From: Atkinsonella hypoxylon
Lineage: Eukaryota; Ascomycota; Sordariomycetes; Hypocreales; Clavicipitaceae
Assembly (NCBI GenBank): GCA_000729835.1
Contig: JFHB01000248.1
Coordinates: forward strand, 1 to 41,328
Direction of reading: 5' to 3'
DNA length: 41,328 nucleotides
The stretch's first letter is position 1. Every line of letters begins with the position of its first letter. Shown here in pieces: positions 31,925-40,530 of this stretch. Position numbers and translations under genes: made by a program. Below the pieces are notes generated by a model, which did no database searches, was not told the DNA's origin, and saw only the letters and a list, made by a program, of their open reading frames with translations.

Positions 31925-33049
31925 ATGGTATACCAGCCTCCTCCAGGCACCAACTCTCTTCCACCTCGACCTCCCACCGGCGCCAGTAACAACAACAACG
32001 GCCGATCGGGGTTCAAGCCTGCCTTCCCGTCCGCTTCGAAGGCCCCCGGGCAAGCTTACGCAAGCGCTCCCTCGTACGCTGCCAGTGCGCCAGGCTATAA
32101 CCCCAGTGCTTCAACCGCTCACTATGGCCCATCTGCCTATCCAAGCTATCCCGGCGCTCCAGGCGCCAACATGAGCACGGCAGGCCGTGGGTACGGCTAC
32201 CAAGCTTCATCACAACCAGGCCACGGCCCCCAAAGCTACAGTCAGGCAGCAACAACGTACCCCTCTGGGCCGCAGATTAGGAACCCGTTTCCCAACCCCG
32301 GGCAACCACCATCCGCAGGCAGCGTCGTCCCCAATTCGACCGCATCGATCAACTCTTTTTCTGCAAAGGACTATGATGCTGAAATGGCAGCCCAGATCGC
32401 CCAATGGCAAAGTGCCTATTCTCGGGACCCCGCAGCAGCCGGCGCCCCTACTCTCGACAAGTACGGCAAGCCAATTCCCGTCGAGACGCCCAAGCCAGAA
32501 CTTCCGCCCACAGCCATCTCAGCCAATCCAGACAAGAAAAAGACTGTGGTTCGTCAGGGAGGAGGCAAGAAATGGACCGACGACACGCTGCTCGAATGGG
32601 ATCCAGCCCACCTGCGTCTCTTCGTAGGTAACCTTGCCGGCGAGACAACAGATGATTCCCTCCTCAAGGCCTTCTCCCCATGGAAATCCGTGCAAAAGGC
32701 AAAAGTCATCCGTGACAGGCGCACCAATAAATCCAAGGGATACGGTTTCGTAAGCTTTAGCGACGCAGACGACTTCTTCAACGCCGCCAAGACCATGAAC
32801 GGGCAGTATATCCAGAGTCACCCTGTTATTGTGAAGAAGGCGAATACCGAAATCAAAGCCGTCAGTGTCAAGGACAAGAAGGCAGGGAAGAACAATAAGA
32901 ACAACTACAAAAAATCAGGGAACCATGTTGGAGGCGGACAACATGGTGATTCTGGAAGTGGCTACGAGCCGTCTCTTGGCCCTGTTGCAGCTTCTGGTAT
33001 TATTAAACCTGGACAGAAGACGAAGAATGGTCTGCGATTGCTGGGATAA
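31925..33049 (+). CDS. RBM42-like RRM protein
   Basis: A single exon of 374 residues from the ATG at 31925. Residues 1-150 are low-complexity, rich in Pro, Ser, Tyr, Gly and Ala (PSYPGAPGA, GYGYQASSQPGHGPQSY). Then comes the segment FSAKDYDAEMAAQIAQWQSAY...LDKYGKPIP, typical of the RBM42 family. A single RRM spans about 228-310: RNP2 LFVGNL at 232-237 and RNP1 KGYGFVSF at 271-278, with DDSLLKAFSPW between. The C-terminus is Lys/Asn/Gly-rich and ends KPGQKTKNGLRLLG. RBM42-type proteins bind RNA and associate with spliceosomal U4/U6.U5 components in animals; the fungal role is inferred. An upstream in-frame start codon would add nine residues not typical of the family. The gene is convergent with the transporter gene. 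Confidence 0.85.
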   Translation: MVYQPPPGTNSLPPRPPTGASNNNNGRSGFKPAFPSASKAPGQAYASAPSYAASAPGYNPSASTAHYGPSAYPSYPGAPGANMSTAGRGYGYQASSQPGHGPQSYSQAATTYPSGPQIRNPFPNPGQPPSAGSVVPNSTASINSFSAKDYDAEMAAQIAQWQSAYSRDPAAAGAPTLDKYGKPIPVETPKPELPPTAISANPDKKKTVVRQGGGKKWTDDTLLEWDPAHLRLFVGNLAGETTDDSLLKAFSPWKSVQKAKVIRDRRTNKSKGYGFVSFSDADDFFNAAKTMNGQYIQSHPVIVKKANTEIKAVSVKDKKAGKNNKNNYKKSGNHVGGGQHGDSGSGYEPSLGPVAASGIIKPGQKTKNGLRLLG

Positions 33050-33736
33050 TCATGGCTCGTTGTTTGTCTTGCACGCCAACAAGAAAGCGTGGTTTTGGAA
33101 GACTCTTTTTTATCTCCTGTATGTTTGCGGCATTGCTGGGCGTTCCGGAGTAGGTTTGCTCAACGATCTATAATTCATTGTACAAGAACACTGCATATAC
33201 TTGGGGAGGCGTAGTGGTTGGTATTCGAGCATTGGTAATGGCATACCAAGCAATTAAAATGACAGATTTAGGTGAATCATTCTTTCTCTTCAGCAGCGTT
33301 TGGAGGGTATGAACTGTATTTTCGGGTATACGAGCCCACCGGCCTCTGTCGGTCTTTGCGGTACGGTTCTCCCCACTCTGCAATAGCTTTCTCTATGCTC
33401 CATTCTCTTCAATGGAACCACGACAGATGCCACTTCTATGTCAATTGGTATTGCTTTTCCCACAAATGATCCCATCAACTTGGGCCGATGCATACCTACA
33501 GCCAAGCCCTCTGACCCTCGCTCCTCTTTATAACGTGCATCAAACGAAGGTAACTTTTTCATTGCAGCCGAAACTGACGTCAATATACAAAACAAATCAA
33601 AGACATGTAGGAGCAGAATGAGAATTAAATCAACGCTAATACCCAAGTGTAATGTTATGCTTGTTTGAGTGATGACCCTCCCTGATGCGATGAGATTGCA
33701 ATGATATCCTCAGTCAATCGAGGATGTGATGGTTAC
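33050..33736. other. Convergent gap, RBM42-like / transporter 3' ends
   Basis: About 690 bases between two stop codons. Overlapping opposite-strand frames at 33272-33646 show no family features. I see nothing beyond probable 3' UTRs. Confidence 0.5.
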
Positions 33737-35668
33737 TCATTGTTGATTTGAAGGTGGCGCCGAGCTTGGCTGTGGAACCCCATCGGCTGTAGCCCGTCCT
33801 TGAACTTCTTCAACGCTTTGTTGCAACAGGCCGGCTGTCTCCTCGGCAGGATCATCTATTTCGGCATCACTTCCGCTATGACTAACGGGGGTAATTGGTA
33901 CAGCGCCACTATGACGCTCGTGAACTTCATCTTGCGCTTCTTGTCGCATATTGGTGATCTTGACATAATTGTACGCAACAATAGCGGCAATGGTGGTAAG
34001 AAGTCCGACAAAATTAATGGGCGTAAGCCTGTCGTCGAAAACAATAGAGGCTGCTGAGATGGTAACAACTTCCTTAAATATACCGGCAATCGATAACGTG
34101 ACTACCGACGTGCGCTGAAGCAGGGCGAACTCAGACGCGATCATGAGGAACGCTATGCACCCAGGAAACAATAAGAACAACGGCGTCCATAGGACCCCCC
34201 ACTGCTCGGTCAGCAGCTTTAGTGCTTCCCATAAGGGTCCAAAACCTTCTACTGGGATGGCCAGTGCCATAAGGACAACAAACATGACAGGAGAAAGGAA
34301 AAGAATACTAGAGAACGGGTTGGAAGTGGCCGGGTTGCGGAGCAGGAGAATCTGCGTGAGAGACCAACGCAGACCGGAGAAGAAAGCGGCGGAGATGACG
34401 AGAACGAATCCTCCAAGCTTAAACTCGACCTCGCCGAATACCATCAGAATGATGCCCAACGTCATTGTTGCGATAATGGCAACTAGGCGCCAAGTGGGTT
34501 TTTCGAGCCGGAATAAAAAGGCGAAAAGCAAGACAAAAGCAAGAGACGACGATTTGCACATGGCTACATTTCAGTTAGATCATATAGTGCAGAGGTAGTA
34601 ATTAGAGCAGGCCGGCCATTCAACGTACTGTAAAATGTGAGGCTGATGAATTTCAGCGAGGTATTCCCTAACCCAATATCTAGACTCGTAGCAGCGCCAC
34701 ATGGGCCGATGCGAGTTAGATAGAACATTTTCGACATGATGGAGCCACTGGGCTCGGATTCATGTCTTGATCGCCCTGCATCCGAGTTGTGCGCTGCCTT
34801 CGGTCGTAACGAGGGTACAAAACTTAAAACTAGGGCTGACAAGCCAAACTGCACCAGCATGTGCGTCGAGGTGGTAAAAAGAGGGAACGCGAAGTTGAGT
34901 CTATCCTTGTCGAACATCCATTTGTTATACTATCAGGGTTCAATGGTTGGGAATCAGCTCGCGCCGGTAGACGTGGATTCGTGCACGTGTCATATGTACC
35001 AAAATGAATGGAGAACTACTCACCAGAGAAATGGAAAGGGAGAAGAAATACCACAGCGATATTAAAGCTCCATTGATGACTAGGTTCCTGACCACATTGC
35101 GATCCGCTTCTTTCCTCTCATCAGCCGACAGTTTCTTTTCGCGGGCGATTCTGTTGTCCAGCAACGTGTTTCTCCTGCGCTTTTTCTGTTTGCGGGCTCG
35201 GTCACTTCTCGTCAGACCCATCTCCTCATCGTCGCGCAAGTCTTGGTCACTCAAGCTGTCTCTCCGAGAACCCTCTCTACTCGACCCAGAGTCGCCCGAT
35301 CGACCAGACGACTCTCCATGCTCTTTGGGGTCCTCCAACAGACTGGAAGAGGCCGGTGTGCGGGCATTGTGGGTGATTGGTCTACCTGGCGAATGGATTG
35401 CAGGATGACTATGGCCTCCTATTGGGTTCATAAGACTGCTCTTCCGCCGTCGATGACCTGGTATGGGCTCCATCTCGATATCGTTGGACGCGACGGAAGA
35501 ACCGGCCGCGCTTCGAGGCGTGGACGAACTGGCCGAGGCTGATGCACCTGCTTGTGAAGAATCGATTCGAGGGTCAGTGCTGGGAAAGGTGGACGACGTT
35601 GGGGTATCGACAGACACGGGTGGTGGAGGAGAAGGGGCATGAATAGAAGTAGAGAGAGAAGTGGGCAT
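33737..35668 (-). CDS. TPT/SLC35-type membrane transporter (SLC35C2-like)
   Basis: Exons (reverse strand) 35668-35024, 34929-34629 and 34563-33737 give 590 residues. Introns are 94 nt (GTGAGT...CTGATAG) and 65 nt (GTACGT...AATGTAG); they restore SLSISLYNKWMFD and LTFYTMCKSSSLAFVLLFAFLFRLEK, both diagnostic. Residues 1 to about 190 are a disordered cytosolic tail (Ser/Pro-rich, then Arg/Asp-rich, ending RKQKKRRRNTLLDNRIAREKKL). Ten or so hydrophobic helices follow, belonging to the triose-phosphate/nucleotide-sugar translocator superfamily, including LVISAAFFSGLRWSLTQILL and SIAGIFKEVVTISAA. The last 70 residues are again hydrophilic. Relatives sit in Golgi or ER membranes and exchange sugar phosphates or nucleotide sugars; the substrate cannot be predicted. 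An upstream in-frame ATG at 35740 would add 24 residues. Confidence 0.85.
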
Positions 35669-36754
35669 GATAGGAGCTATAACAGGATCGGAGCTTCCCA
35701 GGCTCGGCCAGGACAATTCACCTGAGCACGGGGCGAACAAACTGGGGCAGTGGATCGTGGACGTCTTGCCGGCAAGCGGAAGTTCCGTCCGTCATTTACT
35801 AAGACTTGGAATAAGTACGGAGTAGGAGTTGGGGAGTCTGATGTCTAGGAATCGGGTACCCAAGCCCAAAGACAGGGACACTCGCGACTGGAGATTGAAG
35901 AGATTGGACGTTACAGGCTAGGGAGCAGCGGAACGCAGCCAATTGGAGGTGTGATGGAGTCAGAGGCGACGACGATCAGGCAATAGGCAATGATGGCATT
36001 GATGAGGGTCTCGCAGGCTCTTCGCACGCGCGATGTCGATGCCGATGCCGATGCCGATGCCGATGACAATGTCCCAATGCCAATGCTAAGCAGGTCGCGA
36101 GCGCGCTGTGTCGACTTGCTGTATCGACTTGCTGTACAGTTAGGTACTTGAGTACATACACACAACACTACGGACGTAGGAACGGCGATTAATACTCCCA
36201 GGTCCTAACCCTAGCCACTTTTGTTTTTCTCACTCGCGTCTGGTGCACGCCTCGCAGCACCGTACGGCAGCACACGGCATCGCACCTGCGTGCGTCTGCA
36301 GGGCTTGTCGAGCGCCAGCTGCAAGGCCGGCTGCAAGGGTAATCAGCAGGTGCAGGGCAGGTGGTGGTTGTGCATGGTGGCTTGTGGACATGTGGGCTTG
36401 GGTGGTGCATGTCCAACTGTCATCGAATAAGTCAGATGAAATGTGGGGAACCAGTTTGGCTTGGGGGGAAGGTGGAGGGTAACTACCCCTAGGCCCGCAA
36501 GCCCGTCTAGGCTCCATTGGCAGCGTCGTTCACTTGCCTGGCATTATTTGATGATTCATGACAAATGAACCTGTTCTCCCGGCCAGACAAAACATGTTGC
36601 TTGGTTGTTGTCGTAATACCTTTACTTATTATGTTTTGCCATGGTCGCACTAATCAGCTCAAGTCTCCGAAACGCTGCGGCCAGCTGATTTCAATATTCT
36701 TGCCGGTTCACACACCAAGTCACGCTTGGGAATAATAATGCCCAGCAACTATTA
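35669..36754. other. Intergenic region upstream of the transporter
   Basis: Contains the transporter promoter, a TACGGAGTA motif at 35816-35824, and the GATGCC repeat at 36031-36066. Overlapping frames at 36189-36517 are on both strands and compositionally biased (Cys/His/Ala from a GC-rich patch), with no domain features. No gene is supported. Confidence 0.5.
36031..36066. repeat. Hexanucleotide microsatellite (CGATGC)n
   Basis: CGATGT, four CGATGC units and CGATGA in succession. Imperfect continuation (CCCAATGCCAATGC) follows. Confidence 0.9.
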
Positions 36755-37535
36755 GTACGGAGTACTCTCTACTAAACTTGGCGACTTAGAGGGCAAGGAT
36801 GTACGGAGTACGGAGTGCGGAGAAAGGCATCAATGTCACATTCACATTTTCCGTGACTTTGTGCTCCGCACTCTGATCATTCCCGAAAGCCCGCCACGGC
36901 CACGGCCACGCGCATGGTCTTAATATTATCTTATCTGTACGACAAATCCTCAATACTCCGTACTCCGCACGATGATTATAATACTGTGAGTGCCATTTCT
37001 GCACCCTGCCACACAAATATTGAGGCGCGCCCAGAGTGACATACCCGAGCTCTTCTGTTCTGGGCTTAGGTGCCGCCTGGTAAATTAGCTCGTGTCTCAA
37101 GCTTCTGCGTGATGCTGGCTTGCTCACGCGATACACCTCGGTCGGCCCGGTCAAGTCTTTTCACACGCGTGCCGTCCGTATCGCACCTTTTGAAAAATTT
37201 GGCTGGAAAAATGAGCGGTACGGCAATTCGCACGTTAGCAATTGAGGTCGACCTGATTCCTTTTGCATTAATCTTATATTACTACTGTTTGCTGCCCCCA
37301 CATAACGCCGCAACTAGCACCTAGCATTCAAGCAACTGAGCCGGCCCTTGCCCTGCCCAAGATGGGAGTCGCTTGTACGGAGTACACCCAGCTTTGGAAG
37401 CACGTGCTGCCGGCGGCAAAGCGCAGAGACACATCCCAGGTACGGAGTACAGTATTTTTATTATTACAGGGCACGGAGTAGTTAATAATATTTTTCTCTT
37501 TCCGTTGCCAGGTCGCTGCAGTAGGTACTCCGTAC
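36755..37535. repeat. Cluster of GTACGGAGTAC / GTACTCCGTAC motifs
   Basis: An 11-bp near-palindrome occurs at 36755-36765, 36801-36811, 37375-37385 and 37440-37450 in the forward form, and at 37525-37535 in the reverse form. A tandem TACGGAG x3 (36802-36822, last copy TGCGGAG) and a reverse tandem TACTCCG x2 (36954-36967) lie between, plus a variant CACGGAGTA at 37472-37480. The same core recurs alone at 7571-7579, 35816-35824 and 40962-40970. I recall similar motifs scattered in other filamentous-ascomycete intergenic DNA, but I know of no established function. Confidence 0.8.
36801..36968. repeat. Short inverted-repeat segment, MITE-like
   Basis: The left end carries GTACGGAGTACGGAGTGCGGAG and the right end ATACTCCGTACTCCGCAC, inverted relative to each other and about 130 bases apart. 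Inside, GAGTGCGGAG (36813-36822) is a perfect inverted repeat of CTCCGCACTC (36864-36873), enough for a 10-bp stem. The segment could be a miniature inverted-repeat element or simply convergent copies of the TACGGAG motif. No target-site duplication is obvious. Confidence 0.45.
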
Positions 37536-38433
37536 CGTCTACTAGCTTCTTTTACCATGTACGGCTGGTCACCGTAAGTGGCTTTGGCTACCGTTTGCCA
37601 AATTAAAATGCAGTTACTATTGGTAAGTAGTGCTAATGTAGGACTTTTTACCGACCATGGAGGCGACTAACTATGGTCTAGTGCTCTTAGAGGATAATGA
37701 CGTCAGCTAGACGTGATGTACACAGAGGAAGTCCGTCAATCAGACTATACCTAGGTAGTTTGTCCCTCATACCATTATTATCTTGTCGCACGGGGTTATT
37801 GAACATATTTTGCCCTGAAGCAATTTGCTTGCCCTCTATATCATTGTTTCATATCACCCAGGAGTGGTCCGTTCATGAACAAATTTGTTCTGGATCATAG
37901 TTACAGGCTCAATTTGAAGCTCGGCATCTACAGTGTGTTTGACTTGAATCAAACTTCGTCTTGGTCCCGTTTATGTATGAAATATCAATCATTGAAATGA
38001 TGATGCATCAGCAGCGCTTAGGACCAGGTAACATCACTCGACTATGGCTGGAAGAGGGCCGAAGCATCACATTACATCTGTGGTCGTCACGTCAAATCTC
38101 ATCATGCAACATGTGTTCCTTCATCAACATGGTCAAGCCATCAGAGTCCGTCTTATGTGTCTGACGTTGACAAAGCAAATAATGAAGTATTAATATCTAT
38201 GCAATGATGGGTAAAGCTTGCATAGCAGGGTGGTCTCTGTCAAACGACGAAGGCAGTCACGAAGCCAGCAATGATGAGGAGCCACAACTGCGAATTGAAA
38301 CGAAGCCGAAATGGATTTCGTAAGCGAGGACCACCCTCCAGGTCTATTGGATAATTCGAGACAAATCATGCACGTTCGAAATCATCCTGACTTTTGGTAG
38401 GATGACTTACTTGCCGTGAACAAGCGAGCTAAG
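37536..38433. other. AT-rich accessory sequence without supported gene
   Basis: About 0.9 kb. Short open frames (37697-37900, 37961-38164) have no family features. I see no LTR pair or terminal repeats, although this flank could belong to the retroelement relic that follows. Confidence 0.45.
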
Positions 38434-38648
38434 ATGAACATGGATCAGAAAGCGGACCAAGCACTTCACGGCAAAGTCATCAGGCTGTCTGAAGAGACTA
38501 GAGAGCTCCTCAGAGAAAAAAATTGTGTCCAAAGTCAGCAGTCGGTAGCGGAGCAAATCAGCTGGGAGACTTGAGGCGAAAGTTCGACGTAATGCAAAGG
38601 GAACGGGACCAAGACCAAGTCATCATCGCTCGCCTTGGGGCAAACTGA
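38434..38648 (+). pseudogene. Frameshifted coiled-coil-like coding remnant
   Basis: Two adjacent frames read like one charged helical protein broken by a frameshift near 38560. The first, 38434-38574, contains ADQALHGKVIRLSEETREL and ends in TGA. The second, about 38559-38648, contains LGDLRRKFDVMQRERDQDQ and ends in TGA. Heptad-like spacing of Leu/Ile/Val is visible. It lies 240 bases before the pol remnant, where a Gag region would be expected, so it may be a piece of gag; that is inference. Chance open sequence is possible. Confidence 0.35.
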
Positions 38649-38886
38649 AAAGGAACCATTTCCCGACCTATCAAGGTTAACACACATGAGAAGTGTTCCT
38701 GCTCGTGAAGAGCATTGATACTATAGACTGCGGAATACGAAGGAAAATACGGCACCTATAATACTGTTGAACCCTGCTTTTATATAAAAATCCGGTTCCT
38801 AGACACACTCATGATGTGTTAATTTCGTGGAGAGATAATTTCGACACGTTTTGCTTCCGACCATTGTCGTCGGCGGTGCGGAACTA

Positions 38887-39370
38887 AACCAAGAATCAGG
38901 ATAAGTGGTATTAGCCAGGACGCACCCTGGAGAGAATACATTAGACATCTGTATGATTGGAGCAGCGCCTTTTGTACGGCTAGCAGATATTAGAAGGGAA
39001 CTCCAGCCTCCGGAGTATTTGCTGCAAGCTTGAAGGACGTTGAGAAGGCTTAGAGCCAAAAGACATCATCGACATAAAGGAGAAGTTAGCACCAGATTAT
39101 TATGAGTTCCTGGATGTACACTCGAAATGGAAGTGAATTCCAGTGTTGAGATGACTATCAGCGCACTCCATGCTCTTACAGCAAAAAAAAAACCGACATC
39201 CCATTGCCCTATTTTGGAAAACACCGGACAGGCTCTGCCCGGCCCGGTAACCACGAGGCTTGACGTTATGGCAGCTTTCAATCTCTGCGCACTGCAAATG
39301 GGCTGTGAGGATGTGCAAATCTTTCTCGCCGCAAAACATGCGAGATGGTTGCACATGGAGCTTGATGAAT
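38887..39370 (+). pseudogene. Decayed Ty3/gypsy retrotransposon pol fragment
   Basis: Three successive frames of the + strand read, in order, like the segment between aspartic protease and reverse transcriptase in fungal Ty3/gypsy Pol. Frame a (38887-39033) has LDICMIGAAPFVRLADIRREL. Frame b (39024-39053) has ASLKDVEKA and then TAG. Frame c (39053-39136) has EPKDIIDIKEKLAPDYYEFL followed by DVHSKWK and TGA. Further on, 39208-39330 has PILENTGQALPG followed by TTRLDVMAAFN, matching the reverse-transcriptase block around the first catalytic aspartate (usually 'FTKLDV..A(F/Y)N'). Frameshifts and stops break it throughout and the downstream YxDD region is not found, so it is dead. No flanking LTRs were identified. 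Homology is from remembered family patterns. Confidence 0.65.
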
Positions 39371-39407
39371 CAAAGATTCAAAACCCCTACCATGGGTTGA
39401 CTACGAT

Positions 39408-39421
39408 CGGGACTAGTCCCG
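39408..39421. repeat. 14-bp perfect palindrome CGGGACTAGTCCCG
   Basis: A perfect inverted repeat with SpeI-like centre ACTAGT. It lies just downstream of the retroelement relic and could be an end of that element or a chance site. Confidence 0.75.
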
Positions 39422-39542
39422 GTTCTAGCGCGCTTTTCTGACTAGTTGCGTAGCAAAAATCGCGATCTCAGTCAGGGATTTCACAGGAGTATCCCGCTAA
39501 ATGATCTGGCGGGCGGAAGAGAGGGAGGATGGAAGAAGCGGC

Positions 39543-39812
39543 ATGTCAATACGATTGGAAGTAGACCCTACAACGGTTTACGATAATCTACCTTCGCAGT
39601 TAGACGACGCCGACCAGAATGCTGAGATTTAGCGAATGTCCAAAGGCGTTCCGAGGGGACTTGAATTAATTTTGAACAGCATCATTGCCGTACATGAAGT
39701 CGAATCTGACTTTGTAGACCTGGACTTACAAGCACGGCGGAAAGCACATCAACCGGCTTCGAGCCTGCAAAACAGGCATAAGCACATGACTGACAAAGAC
39801 AGACATTGAAGA
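39543..39812 (+). pseudogene. Nearly open frame with one internal TAG, unknown
   Basis: Starting at ATG 39543, the frame reads MSIRLEVDPTTVYDNLPSQL, then DDADQNAEI, a TAG, then RMSKGVPRGLELILNSIIAV and HEVESDFVDLDLQ, ending in TGA near 39809. About 88 codons with one stop is more coding-like than its neighbours. It follows the Ty3/gypsy relic, so it may be another decayed part of the element, but I do not recognise the sequence. CAG to TAG would be the single change needed to explain the stop. Confidence 0.3.
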
Positions 39813-40035
39813 GTACATGCAAAGCAGAAGGCGGTTTTTTTGCAACCACGAATGCATTGTAATGTGTCCCAGTAAGTACCTATCTAGCTCTGTTCTCCGG
39901 CAAATGATGCCTGTTACCATCTAGTTGGACGCTTACCGTCTTCGAGGAGACGAGGAGATTGTACTCGATGTCGACTAGATAAAGCTCACATGAGTCAACT
40001 TATTTCCTCGGGCACCAGAATTCGGGTCAGATGGC

Positions 40036-40530
40036 CTATTCATGCCCACAAGCCCACTTGACATAATCTTGGGCGACCTGGTCGAATATTTCCTCCCAAT
40101 TCTTCGTTCCTAGTTTCGTCTCCTTGTATTCGACATGTAATTCCTGTTGCGTCTTCTTGCTTCCTTCACTTCCCTCCGAAAGTGCTTTCAGTTGAGCAGC
40201 ACGCTTGGGATGCACACCGGCTGCGAGCCCGATGTCGCAAGCGAAAAGGTAAGACTCGTCTGGATGATCAATTGGCGAGTGATATACGCCAAACTCCTCT
40301 GCTTTGATGAGATCCTCTGTCGTGACGACATTGTAGAGCTGCTCGAACATGAGCCATGGCTCGCCAGTATGAGTAATGCCTCGATAGTGCTGGCGCTCTT
40401 CAGGTGTCAGGATGCGCTTCATATCCTCGCGCACTATCGCCTTGTGTTGATCGAGTGAAGCTACGCTCCCGACCATTTTTTCCAGGGCGGGAATCGACCT
40501 GACGATTTTCATGTCGCTGTTGGATGCCAT
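40036..40530 (-). CDS. Hypothetical protein, 164 residues
   Basis: A single exon with a well-formed hydrophilic globular composition and no signal peptide or membrane helix. It begins MASNSDMKIVRSIPALEKMV and ends QDYVKWACGHE. Notable segments are REDMKRILTPEERQHYRGITHTGEPWLMFEQLYNVVTTEDL and GVYHSPIDHPDESYLFACDI, the latter suggesting a conserved core with His/Asp/Glu residues. I do not recognise the family. It sits alone beyond the retroelement debris, with its promoter toward the window end; it may be accessory or lineage-specific. The balanced composition and lack of stops suggest a real gene rather than a chance frame. Confidence 0.6.
   Translation of the reverse strand: MASNSDMKIVRSIPALEKMVGSVASLDQHKAIVREDMKRILTPEERQHYRGITHTGEPWLMFEQLYNVVTTEDLIKAEEFGVYHSPIDHPDESYLFACDIGLAAGVHPKRAAQLKALSEGSEGSKKTQQELHVEYKETKLGTKNWEEIFDQVAQDYVKWACGHE

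Noticed and set aside
39127..39441. 104-residue frame as an intact new gene
   Set aside because: It contains a reverse-transcriptase block flanked by broken frames of the same polyprotein, so it is part of a dead element.
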